This document shows, piece after piece, positions 18,455-26,103 of a stretch of DNA of 64,000 bases. The stretch is taken from positions 1 to 64,000 of the forward strand of contig NZ_CADIJW010000028.1 of the NCBI RefSeq assembly GCF_902859745.1, read 5' to 3'. The number at the start of each line of letters is the position of its first letter. Positions within the stretch are counted from its first letter, which is position 1. The translations under genes were made by a program, and so were the position numbers. The notes below the pieces were generated by a model that ran no database searches, was not told the origin of the DNA, and saw only the letters and a program-made list of their open reading frames with translations. Source of the stretch: Achromobacter dolens (GTDB lineage Bacteria > Pseudomonadota > Gammaproteobacteria > Burkholderiales > Burkholderiaceae_B).

Positions 18455-19072
18455 TCAGTTCGGGCATTGCAACGAACCGAGCCGGGACGGATCGAACGCG
18501 GGCATGCCTGGCGGCACCACGATCTTGCCGGTGGCGACCGTCATGGCGCAGGCATGCGCGCCCAGGACGATGCCCGTGTCCTCGACCTCTTTGACCTCGA
18601 ACACATATTTCCAGCGCTGCGGCGCGGGCGCGTAAAACAAGGCGGCAACGGCGATATACGCGGCGCCTTTCGGCACCTTCTCGACGTTTTCGAAACGCTG
18701 GCCTGGAGTCAGGGTGATTTCGCGCGACGCGATCAGACTGTCGCCCAATGCCGCCTTTTCCTGCGCAGTATCAACCAATTGCGTGAGCGGTGCGCGCTGA
18801 AATGCCTCGGCATTCTTCAAATAGTATGCTTTCGTAACGACGGCGGTTGGCTGGCCGCTGCTCGCATTCAAATTTTCTCCGGCGTGTATCGCCAATTTCA
18901 CGTCCGTGGGCGCATTCGGGTCCTTTTTCAGGCCCGCCGCATCGAGCGCCGTGCCGGTGATTCCGGCCACCGCGCCAAGGGCGGAAACCGCCGCACAACC
19001 AGTAATGACGGGGGCTGCCGCGATAAGCATCGTGGCGGCCAGGCATCGCGATAAATTGAGATGTTTTGACAT
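18455..19072 (-). CDS. tssJ: TssJ, T6SS outer-membrane lipoprotein
   Basis: This 205-residue lipoprotein has a signal peptide with lipobox ITGC (Cys26). The mature part has the TssJ pattern: a DVKLAIHAGENLN strand, a VVTKAYYLK segment, LIASREITLTPGQ and a C-terminal beta region. TssJ is anchored in the outer membrane and binds periplasmic TssM. An extra segment of about 30 hydrophobic and small residues lies between the lipobox and the conserved domain. It is the first gene of the minus-strand T6SS operon, divergent from the TPR-like lipoprotein gene. Confidence 0.93.
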   Translation of the reverse strand: MSKHLNLSRCLAATMLIAAAPVITGCAAVSALGAVAGITGTALDAAGLKKDPNAPTDVKLAIHAGENLNASSGQPTAVVTKAYYLKNAEAFQRAPLTQLVDTAQEKAALGDSLIASREITLTPGQRFENVEKVPKGAAYIAVAALFYAPAPQRWKYVFEVKEVEDTGIVLGAHACAMTVATGKIVVPPGMPAFDPSRLGSLQCPN

Positions 19073-19228
19073 GGCTCTTTATACCGGATCATTGCGACGG
19101 CATACAGATGACGGCACGTTGAGCGACATTTCGGCGTGAGTTACATGACGTAATGCCCTGTAGTGGTGTACTAACAAAAAGTTGTTGAAATACGCGGCCC
19201 TTGGTTACATCAGACACGTGCCCAAAAA

Positions 19229-19951
19229 ATGCAACTTTCCCGGTATTTCCTCATAGGTGGCATGGTGGCGTTAATGGCCGGTTGCGCCACCACCAGCAAG
19301 CCCCAGACGGACGCTGAATACAAGCAGTCGATCACCCAGGCCACGGAGACGCTGGCCAACAAGGGCGGCGACGAGGCCGTGGCCCAATTCCAGGAAATCG
19401 CACAACGCAACCCCTCGCGCGGCGAGCCCTGGTCGTATATCGCCAAGATCCGCTTTGACGAGCAGAAGTACGGGGAAGCCATCGTCGCCGCCGACGAGGC
19501 GCTGAACCGCGATTCGAACGATTTCACCGCCAAGACGGTGCGCGCCGTGGGCGGCCTGCGGGTCGCGATGCAGTCGCTGGCGGACCTGCGCGCCGACGCG
19601 CTGCTGGCCGGCAATGCCCGCAGCGACGCGGTGGCCCTGGCCGCCGCCATGCGCGAGACGCTTGGCCAGGACGTGTTGTTCCCCGAGGGCCGCAAGCCGC
19701 CGCGCGGCGGCGGCGCGCGTCCGCCCAAGCCGCGCAACGACGGCGCCGCCGGCACGGGCACGCCCGCAGCCGGTACGCCCGCAGCCGGTACTCCCACCAC
19801 GGGCGGCGCGCCGGCCTCGGCCGCCAACACCCCCGCGACGCCCGCGGCCAGGCCGGCGCAGTCTGGCGGCGCCGCCTCGTCCGCCCAGACGCCTCCGCCC
19901 GCATCGGGCCGCGCGCCGGATCCGTTCGGCAACCTCCTCAACAAACCCTGA
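19229..19951 (+). CDS. TPR-like lipoprotein at the head of the tssB operon
   Basis: This 240-residue protein has a lipobox MAGC and helical, TPR-like sequence at about residues 30-150 (AVAQFQEIAQRNPSRGEPW; YGEAIVAADEALN). A disordered tail rich in Pro, Ala, Gly and Thr follows, including short AAGTP repeats. Many betaproteobacterial T6SS clusters carry such a lipoprotein before tssB, sometimes named TagM; I do not assign the symbol. It is probably an outer-membrane accessory of the TssJLM complex. No ribosome site is evident before ATG 19229. A hairpin separates it from tssB. Confidence 0.8.
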   Translation: MQLSRYFLIGGMVALMAGCATTSKPQTDAEYKQSITQATETLANKGGDEAVAQFQEIAQRNPSRGEPWSYIAKIRFDEQKYGEAIVAADEALNRDSNDFTAKTVRAVGGLRVAMQSLADLRADALLAGNARSDAVALAAAMRETLGQDVLFPEGRKPPRGGGARPPKPRNDGAAGTGTPAAGTPAAGTPTTGGAPASAANTPATPAARPAQSGGAASSAQTPPPASGRAPDPFGNLLNKP

Positions 19952-19959
19952 TCGGCCGC

Positions 19960-19981
19960 CGGACCCGGCTGGCCGGGTCCG
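19960..19981 (+). other. Hairpin between the lipoprotein gene and tssB
   Basis: CGGACCCGG (19960-19968) pairs with CCGGGTCCG (19973-19981), a 9-bp perfect stem with a CTGG loop. No T-run follows, so it may be an attenuator or stabilising hairpin rather than an intrinsic terminator. Confidence 0.4.
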
Positions 19982-20017
19982 CTTGCCATCGTCAATACGC
20001 ACCCGCTTGGAGCCCCC

Positions 20018-20542
20018 ATGGCTAAGAAAGAAAGCGTTCAGAAAAGACTCCAGAAAGTACGCCCGCCGCGCGTCCAGTTGACCTATGACGTCGAGAAGGG
20101 CGACGCGATCGAGCAAAAGGAACTGCCCTTCGTCGTGGGCGTGGTGGGCGACTTCAGCGCGCAGTCGGAAGCCGAGCTGCCGCGCCTGAAGGACCGCAAG
20201 TTCGTCAACATCGACGTCGACAACTTCGACGACGTGATGCGCGGCCTGGAGCCGCGCGCCGCCTATCGCGTCAAGAACCGCCTGACGGAAGAGGGCGGCA
20301 CCTTCGGCGTCGACCTGAAGTTCCGCTCGATCGAGGACTTCCGGCCCGAGGCGGTGGTGCAGCAGATCGAACCGCTCAAGGAATTGCTGGAGATCCGCAC
20401 CAAGCTGGCCGACCTGCGCAACAAGCTGGCCGGCAACGACAAGCTGGAAGACCTGCTGGGCGAGGTGCTCAGCAGCACGGAAAAACTGCAGCAACTGACC
20501 AGCGAAGCCGGCAAGGACGGCAAGGGAGGCAGCAATGAGTAA
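20018..20542 (+). CDS. tssB: TssB, small contractile sheath subunit
   Basis: This 174-residue protein has the canonical TssB start MAKKESVQKRLQKVRPPRVQ and the segment YDVEKGDAIEQKELPFVVG. TssB and TssC form the cytoplasmic sheath whose contraction drives the Hcp tube. A GGAG ribosome site precedes the ATG. It overlaps tssC by eight bases, as usual for this pair. Confidence 0.97.
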   Translation: MAKKESVQKRLQKVRPPRVQLTYDVEKGDAIEQKELPFVVGVVGDFSAQSEAELPRLKDRKFVNIDVDNFDDVMRGLEPRAAYRVKNRLTEEGGTFGVDLKFRSIEDFRPEAVVQQIEPLKELLEIRTKLADLRNKLAGNDKLEDLLGEVLSSTEKLQQLTSEAGKDGKGGSNE

Positions 20543-22028
20543 TTCCGCCGCTGCGCAGAACGCATCCGCCCCGGCCGCCGCCGCCGACTCGGGCCTGCTC
20601 GACCAGATCGTCGAGCAGAGCCGGGTGGCCAAATCCACCGCCGAGCACGATCGCGCCAAGGACCTGATCGGCGAACTGGCGCGCGAAGTCATGAAGGGCA
20701 CCGTGGTGGTGTCGGACAACCTGTCCGCCATGCTCGACGCCCGCGTGGCCGAGCTGGACCGCCTGATCTCCGCCCAGCTCAGCGAAGTCATGCACGGCGC
20801 CGAGTTCCAGAAGCTCGAAAGCACCTGGCGCGGCCTGCATTACCTGTGCCAGGAAAGCAATACCGGGCCGATGCTCAAGATCAAGGTGCTCAACGTCACC
20901 AAGCGCGACCTGGTGCGCGACTTCCAGACCGCCATCGACTTCGACCAGAGCCTGATGTTCAAGAAGGTCTACGAAGAGGAATTCGGCACCTTCGGCGGTT
21001 CGCCCTTCGGCGCGCTGCTGGGCAACTTCGAGATCACCCGCCAGCCCGAGGACATGTACTTCATCGAACAGATGTCGCACGTGGCCGCGGCATCGCACGC
21101 CCCGTTCATCGCCTCGGCCTCGCCCGAACTGCTTGGCCTGGACAGCTTCGCCGACCTGGGCCGGCCGCGCGACCTGGCCAAGGTGTTCGACACCGTCGAA
21201 TACACCAAGTGGCGCAGCTTCCGCGATTCCGAGGACTCGCGCTACGTCGGCCTGACCATGCCGCGCTTCCTGGGCCGCCTGCCGTACGACCCGAAAGAGG
21301 GCACCTCGGTGGAAGGCTTCAACTTCGTCGAGGACGTCGACGGCACCGACCATTCCAAGTACCTGTGGTGCAACGCCGCCTGGGCCTTCGGCGCGCGCCT
21401 GACCGCGGCCTTTGCCGACTTCGGCTGGTGCGCGGCAATCCGCGGCGTCGAAGGCGGCGGCCTGGTCGAGAACCTGCCGACGCACACCTTCAAGACCGAC
21501 GACGGCGAGATCGCGCTGAAGTGCCCGACCGAAATCGCCATCACCGACCGGCGCGAGAAGGAACTGAGCGACCTCGGCCTGATCCCGCTGGTGCACTGCA
21601 AGAACTCCGACTACGCCGCGTTCTTCGGCGCCCAGTCGGTGCAGAAGGCCAAGAAGTACAACACCGACAGCGCCAACGCCAACGCGGTGCTGTCGGCGCA
21701 GTTGCAATACATCTTCTCCGTGTCGCGCGTGGCCCACTACCTGAAGGCGATGATGCGCGACAAGATCGGCAGTTTTGCGTCCGCGCAATCGGTCGAGAGC
21801 TTCCTGAACCGCTGGGTCTCGCAGTACGTGCTGCTGGACGACAACGCGAACCAGGAGCAGAAAGCGCAATTCCCCCTGCGGGAAGCATCGGTGCAAGTAG
21901 CCGAAGTGCCGGGTCGTCCTGGCGTGTTCCGGGCCGTGGCGTTCCTGCGGCCGCATTTCCAACTCGACGAGCTGTCGATTTCCCTGCGCCTGGTTGCGGA
22001 ACTGCCCGCCCAGGCCCAGAAATCGTGA
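20535..22028 (+). CDS. tssC: TssC, large contractile sheath subunit
   Basis: This 497-residue protein is of normal TssC length. Conserved segments include ESTWRGLHYLCQESNTGP, FDQSLMFKKVYEEEFGTFGG, FIASASPELLGLDSF and the C-terminal FRAVAFLRPHFQLDELSISL. It pairs with TssB in the sheath that ClpV disassembles after contraction. It is followed after 40 bases by hcp. Confidence 0.97.
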   Translation: MSNSAAAQNASAPAAAADSGLLDQIVEQSRVAKSTAEHDRAKDLIGELAREVMKGTVVVSDNLSAMLDARVAELDRLISAQLSEVMHGAEFQKLESTWRGLHYLCQESNTGPMLKIKVLNVTKRDLVRDFQTAIDFDQSLMFKKVYEEEFGTFGGSPFGALLGNFEITRQPEDMYFIEQMSHVAAASHAPFIASASPELLGLDSFADLGRPRDLAKVFDTVEYTKWRSFRDSEDSRYVGLTMPRFLGRLPYDPKEGTSVEGFNFVEDVDGTDHSKYLWCNAAWAFGARLTAAFADFGWCAAIRGVEGGGLVENLPTHTFKTDDGEIALKCPTEIAITDRREKELSDLGLIPLVHCKNSDYAAFFGAQSVQKAKKYNTDSANANAVLSAQLQYIFSVSRVAHYLKAMMRDKIGSFASAQSVESFLNRWVSQYVLLDDNANQEQKAQFPLREASVQVAEVPGRPGVFRAVAFLRPHFQLDELSISLRLVAELPAQAQKS

Positions 22029-22068
22029 TGACCGTCTGATTCAAAGCTTTTAACCGGAGAGTACTTTA

Positions 22069-22572
22069 ATGAAGGACATCTACGTCAAATTCGGCAATCC
22101 CGCGCTCAAGGGCGAGTCCCAGGACAAGGACCACCCGGACTGGATCGAAGTGGGCTCGTGGCGCCACGAGATCATCCAGCCGCGTTCGGCCACCGCCTCG
22201 ACCTCGGGCGGCCATACCGCCGAACGCACCGAGCACGGCGAAATGGTCTTCACCAAGGATCTGGACGTGGTCAGCCCGCTGCTCTACCAGCACGCCTCGG
22301 GCGGCACGACGTTTGACGAAGTGACCATCGACTTCCTGCGCGCCGACGGCGAAGGCAACCGCGTCAAGTACCTGGAAATCAAGCTCAAGTACGTGATCAT
22401 CTCGCGCGTGGCGCCGGAAGTGGTCAGCGAAGGCCTGCCGCACGAATCGTTCTCGCTCAAGTACGCCGCGGTGCAGTGGAAGTACACGCAGCAGAAGGTG
22501 GGCGGCAACCAGGGCGGCAATTCCCAGGGCGCCTGGAGCCTGACCAAGAACGACAAGACCTACTCGGTCTGA
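22069..22572 (+). CDS. hcp: Hcp, T6SS tube protein (TssD)
   Basis: This 167-residue Hcp1-family protein begins MKDIYVKFGNPALKGESQDK. It contains VVSPLLYQHASGGTTFDEV and YLEIKLKYVIISRV, which form the tube-building beta-barrel. Hexameric Hcp rings stack inside the sheath and are expelled. A strong GGAGAG ribosome site precedes the ATG. A hairpin with a T-run follows the gene, which should raise hcp transcript levels over the genes downstream. Confidence 0.97.
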   Translation: MKDIYVKFGNPALKGESQDKDHPDWIEVGSWRHEIIQPRSATASTSGGHTAERTEHGEMVFTKDLDVVSPLLYQHASGGTTFDEVTIDFLRADGEGNRVKYLEIKLKYVIISRVAPEVVSEGLPHESFSLKYAAVQWKYTQQKVGGNQGGNSQGAWSLTKNDKTYSV

Positions 22573-22596
22573 TCCCGACCGCGCGGCAAGGCGAAG

Positions 22597-22625
22597 GCCG
22601 CGGCTCGTCCCCGGGCCGCGGTTTT
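22597..22625 (+). terminator. Intrinsic terminator or attenuator after hcp
   Basis: CCGCGGC (22598-22604) pairs with GCCGCGG (22615-22621), a 7-bp GC-only stem with a 10-base loop, followed at once by TTTT. It lies 25 bases after the hcp stop and before tssE. Partial termination here would give more hcp than baseplate mRNA. Confidence 0.6.
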
Positions 22626-22642
22626 CCTGAAAGAGGTCCGTG

Positions 22643-23128
22643 ATGAAGGGATTCGAACCCAGCCTGTTCGACAAGCTGTTCGAGGCGGACGGCCCGGCGC
22701 CGCACGCGCTGCGCCGCCTGTCGGTCGAGGAAATCAAGGAAACCGTCGCGCGCGACATCGAGGCCCTGCTCAATACCCGCATGGTCTTCACCGAGGCGTC
22801 GCTCAAGCGCTATCCGAACTGCCAGCGGTCGATCCTGACCTATGGCCTGTCGGATTTCTCCGGGCTCAGCCTGGCCAGCCACTACGACCGGGAATTCATC
22901 TGCCGGTCGCTGGAGCAGGCCATCGCCCGCCATGAGCCGCGGTTGACGCACGTGCGGGTGGTGCTGCAGGTCGACGGCCGCGCCACGTCGGTGCTGTATT
23001 TCGCGATCACCGCGATGCTGGACGTCGGCCCGGCCCACGAGCCGGTGACGTTCGACGCGACCCTGCAGCCGTCGACGCTGCAGTATTCGGTCAGCAAGGG
23101 CTGGGCCAAGGCCGCGGCGGCCGCCTGA
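22643..23128 (+). CDS. tssE: TssE, gp25-like baseplate protein
   Basis: This 161-residue protein has the gp25-like lysozyme-related fold of TssE: SLFDKLFE near the start, the helix EIKETVARDIEALLNTR, and GLSDFSG in the middle. It is part of the T6SS baseplate wedge. ATG at 22643 is preferred over GTG at 22640 because the AAGAGG ribosome site (22631-22636) is better spaced for it. Confidence 0.95.
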   Translation: MKGFEPSLFDKLFEADGPAPHALRRLSVEEIKETVARDIEALLNTRMVFTEASLKRYPNCQRSILTYGLSDFSGLSLASHYDREFICRSLEQAIARHEPRLTHVRVVLQVDGRATSVLYFAITAMLDVGPAHEPVTFDATLQPSTLQYSVSKGWAKAAAAA

Positions 23129-23147
23129 CAACATAAACGCACGCGGG

Positions 23148-23169
23148 CGCCGGCGGCCAGCCGCCGGCG
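23148..23169 (+). other. Strong hairpin between tssE and tssF
   Basis: CGCCGGCGGC (23148-23157) is followed after two bases by its exact complement GCCGCCGGCG (23160-23169). No T-run follows; the tssF ribosome site GGAAGGGAAAG comes directly after. It is likely an mRNA hairpin affecting stability or coupling. Confidence 0.4.
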
Positions 23170-23181
23170 AGGAAGGGAAAG

Positions 23182-25020
23182 ATGGAAGAACTGCTGCCGT
23201 ACTACGAACGCGAGCTGGGGTTCCTGCGCGGTTCGTCGCGGGATTTCGCCCAGCGCTATCCGAAGATCGCCGCGCGCCTGGGGCTATCGGGCGAGACCTG
23301 CGAGGATCCGCACGTCGAACGCATGATCGAGTCGTTCGCCCTGTTGGGCGCGCGCATCAACAAGAAGCTGGACGACGACTATCCGGAGTTCACGGAAGCG
23401 TTGTTCGAAGTGATGTACCCGCATTACCTGCGGCCGTTTCCGTCATGCTCGATCGCGCAGTTCGACATGGGCGGGGTGGCGGCGCAATTGACCGCGCCGG
23501 TGCGCGTGGCGCGGGGCACCGAATTGAAATCGCACGCCGTGCGCGGCGTGGCCTGCCGCTTCCGCACGGCCTATGACGTGACCCTGGCGCCGGTGGCCAT
23601 CCGCCAGGCCACGTTCGCCTCGACCGCCAACGCGCCATCGGCCACGCAGTTGCCGCCGGGCGTGACCGGCCGGCTGTCGCTGACGCTGGCCTGCCTGGCC
23701 GAGACGCAAAGCTTCGCCACGCTGGCCGTGGACCGCCTGCGGGTCTATCTGCATGGCGAGCCGTCGTTCGTGGCGGCGCTGCGCGACTGCCTGTTCCTGC
23801 GCACCGCGGCGGCTTACATCGAAACCCAGCCCGGCCGCTGGAACCGGCTGCCTGACGTGCCGCTGGCGCAAGTGGGGCTGGCCGAGGACGACGCGCTGAT
23901 CGACTTTCCGGCCAGCTCGCATCCGGCCTATCGGCTGCTGGCCGAGTACTTCGTCTTCTCCGAAAAATTCAATTTCGTCGACATCGACCTGGCGGCGCTG
24001 CGGCGCGCGGTCGGCCCGGCGCGCGAATTCACGCTGCACCTGCCGGTCAAGGGGCTGCGCGCCGATTCGAATACCGCGCGCCTGCTGGAGTCGGCGTCGG
24101 CGGATAACTTCCGGCTGGGCTGCACGCCGGTGATCAACCTGTTCGAGCAGCGCGCCGATCCCATCCGCGTCACGCATGCGGCGGCCTCCTATCCGGTGGT
24201 GGCCGACGCCCGCCGCGCCTACGGCTACGAGGTCTATTCCATCGACCGCGTGCGGCTGGTGCGGCAGAACGCGCAGGGCGATTCGGTGGTGGAGTTCCGG
24301 CCGTTCTATTCGCTGCATCACGGCGAAACGCCCGAGGGCGCCAGCCATTACTGGACCGCGCGGCGCGATGCGATGGTGGCCGAGCGCAGCCCGGGCTACG
24401 AAATGGAGATGTCCATCGTCGACATCGATTTCAACCCGGCCTTGCCACAGACCGAAACACTGAGCCTGGAACTGACCTGCACCAACCGCGACCTGCCGTC
24501 GCACCTGGCGGTGGGCCAGCCGGGCGGCGACCTGTTCCTGGAGGGCGGCTCGGTGGCGCGCGAGATCCGCATGCTGCGCCGCCCGACCCACACGCACCGC
24601 TTCCAGCAGGGCCGCGCGGCGCACTGGCGGCTGATCTCGCACCTGGCGCTGAACCACCTGTCGCTGGTGCACAGCGGCCTTCCTGCCCTGAAGGAGACGC
24701 TGCGCCTGTACGACCTGTCGCACGCGGCGGTGGCGGCGCGCCAGATCGAAGGACTGGTGGGGCTGGACTACAAGCCCGCGACCCACTGGATGCCCGGCGA
24801 GCCATTCGCGACCTTCGTGCGCGGCATCGAGATCCGGCTGACGATCAATGAAGACAACTTCGTGGGCACCAGCCTGCATGCCTTCGTGGCGGTGCTCAAC
24901 CGCTTCTTCGGCCTTTACGTGCATGCCAACAGCTTCGTGCAGTTGGTGGTGCTGTCGCGCCGCGGCGCGGAAGAAATCCTACGGTGTGCTCCATGCAACG
25001 GCGACGCGATCCTAGCGTAA
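23182..25020 (+). CDS. tssF: TssF, T6SS baseplate protein
   Basis: This 612-residue protein is of usual TssF length. The start MEELLPYYERELGFLRGSSR and the segment KIAARLGLSGETCEDPHVER are typical, as is YPHYLRPFPSCSIAQFD. TssF with TssG and TssE forms the baseplate wedges around VgrG. It overlaps tssG by about 30 bases. Confidence 0.97.
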   Translation: MEELLPYYERELGFLRGSSRDFAQRYPKIAARLGLSGETCEDPHVERMIESFALLGARINKKLDDDYPEFTEALFEVMYPHYLRPFPSCSIAQFDMGGVAAQLTAPVRVARGTELKSHAVRGVACRFRTAYDVTLAPVAIRQATFASTANAPSATQLPPGVTGRLSLTLACLAETQSFATLAVDRLRVYLHGEPSFVAALRDCLFLRTAAAYIETQPGRWNRLPDVPLAQVGLAEDDALIDFPASSHPAYRLLAEYFVFSEKFNFVDIDLAALRRAVGPAREFTLHLPVKGLRADSNTARLLESASADNFRLGCTPVINLFEQRADPIRVTHAAASYPVVADARRAYGYEVYSIDRVRLVRQNAQGDSVVEFRPFYSLHHGETPEGASHYWTARRDAMVAERSPGYEMEMSIVDIDFNPALPQTETLSLELTCTNRDLPSHLAVGQPGGDLFLEGGSVAREIRMLRRPTHTHRFQQGRAAHWRLISHLALNHLSLVHSGLPALKETLRLYDLSHAAVAARQIEGLVGLDYKPATHWMPGEPFATFVRGIEIRLTINEDNFVGTSLHAFVAVLNRFFGLYVHANSFVQLVVLSRRGAEEILRCAPCNGDAILA

Positions 25021-26084
25021 TCGAATCGCTGCTGGCCGAGCCGCAGCGCTTCAAGTTCTTCCAGGCCGTGCGGGTGCTGGAACTGTGGTTCGCGCGCCAG
25101 GAAGGCACGCGCGCCAAGAATGCCGTGCCGGCGCACCTGCGCTTCGTCAACTCGTCATCGCTGGGCTTTCCGGCCAGCGAGATCGCGGGGTTGACGGCCT
25201 TCGACAAGAACGGCCAGGCCCTGCACGACGCCGAGGCGCGCCTGGCGGCGCTGGCGGCCGGCACCCTGGGGCGGGTGGAGATCGAGCCGGCCTTCTTCGG
25301 CCTGCTGGGCGGGCAGGGCGCCTTGCCGCTGCATTACTCCGAGATCCTGAGCCACCGCGAAAGCGCCACGCGCGACCGCGGCGCCCGCGCCTTCTTCGAC
25401 ATCTTCTCGAACCGGGCCGCGGCGCTGTTCTACGCGGCCTGGAAGAAGTACCGCATGCCGCTGCGGCACGAGACCGAGCAGGACCATCACTACCTGCCGC
25501 TGCTCCTGGCGTTGGGCGGCGTCGGCCATCCGGCGCTGCGCGACCGCCTGCATGCGGGCGAAGGCCGCGTGTTCGACGAGTCGCTGGCGCACTACGCGGC
25601 GGCGGCGCGGCAGCGGCCGGTGTCGGCCGCGTACCTGCAGCGGGTGCTGGCCGACTATTTCCAGGTGGCCTTGCGGGTCGAACAGTTCGTCGGCCGCTGG
25701 TATCACGTGCCGCCCGAGAACCGCACCCAGTTGGGCCGGCCCGGCGCGGTGCTGGGCGTGTCCGCCATGGCGGGCGACCGCATCTGGCAGCGCGACCTGC
25801 GCATCCGGCTGTGGATCGGCCCGTTGTCCAAGTCGGCGTTCGCCGACTTCCTGCCCGGCGGCGCCCGCGCCCAGGCGCTGGAAAAGCTGCTGACGATGTT
25901 CGGCGGGCTCAGCTTTGAATACGAGGTGCGCCTGGTGATGGCCAAGGAGGACGTCGCCGGCAGCGCGCTGGGCGGCGACGCCGAGGGCGGCGGCGCGCGC
26001 CTGGGCTGGAATTCCTTTCTCTGCACCGAACCGTCGGCGTCGGACCGCGACGACGCCAGCTACGAACTGCACACCATCCACTAA
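24984..26084 (+). CDS. tssG: TssG, T6SS baseplate protein
   Basis: This protein has 366 residues from GTG 24984, or 363 from ATG 24993. GTG has the better spaced GGAAG ribosome site; ATG gives the more usual MQRRRDPSVIESLL start. Conserved segments are EPQRFKFFQAVRVLE, LRFVNSSSLGFPASEI and FGLLGGQGALPLHYSE. TssG clamps two TssF copies in each wedge and contacts TssK. The gene overlaps tssF and is followed after 19 bases by clpV. Confidence 0.95.
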   Translation: MCSMQRRRDPSVIESLLAEPQRFKFFQAVRVLELWFARQEGTRAKNAVPAHLRFVNSSSLGFPASEIAGLTAFDKNGQALHDAEARLAALAAGTLGRVEIEPAFFGLLGGQGALPLHYSEILSHRESATRDRGARAFFDIFSNRAAALFYAAWKKYRMPLRHETEQDHHYLPLLLALGGVGHPALRDRLHAGEGRVFDESLAHYAAAARQRPVSAAYLQRVLADYFQVALRVEQFVGRWYHVPPENRTQLGRPGAVLGVSAMAGDRIWQRDLRIRLWIGPLSKSAFADFLPGGARAQALEKLLTMFGGLSFEYEVRLVMAKEDVAGSALGGDAEGGGARLGWNSFLCTEPSASDRDDASYELHTIH

Positions 26085-26103
26085 GAACAAGACAACCGAG
26101 AAC

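Noticed and set aside
19073-19228. Sigma-54 promoter between tssJ and the lipoprotein gene
   Set aside because: GG and GC pairs are present but not at the 10-base spacing required; no confident promoter was found.
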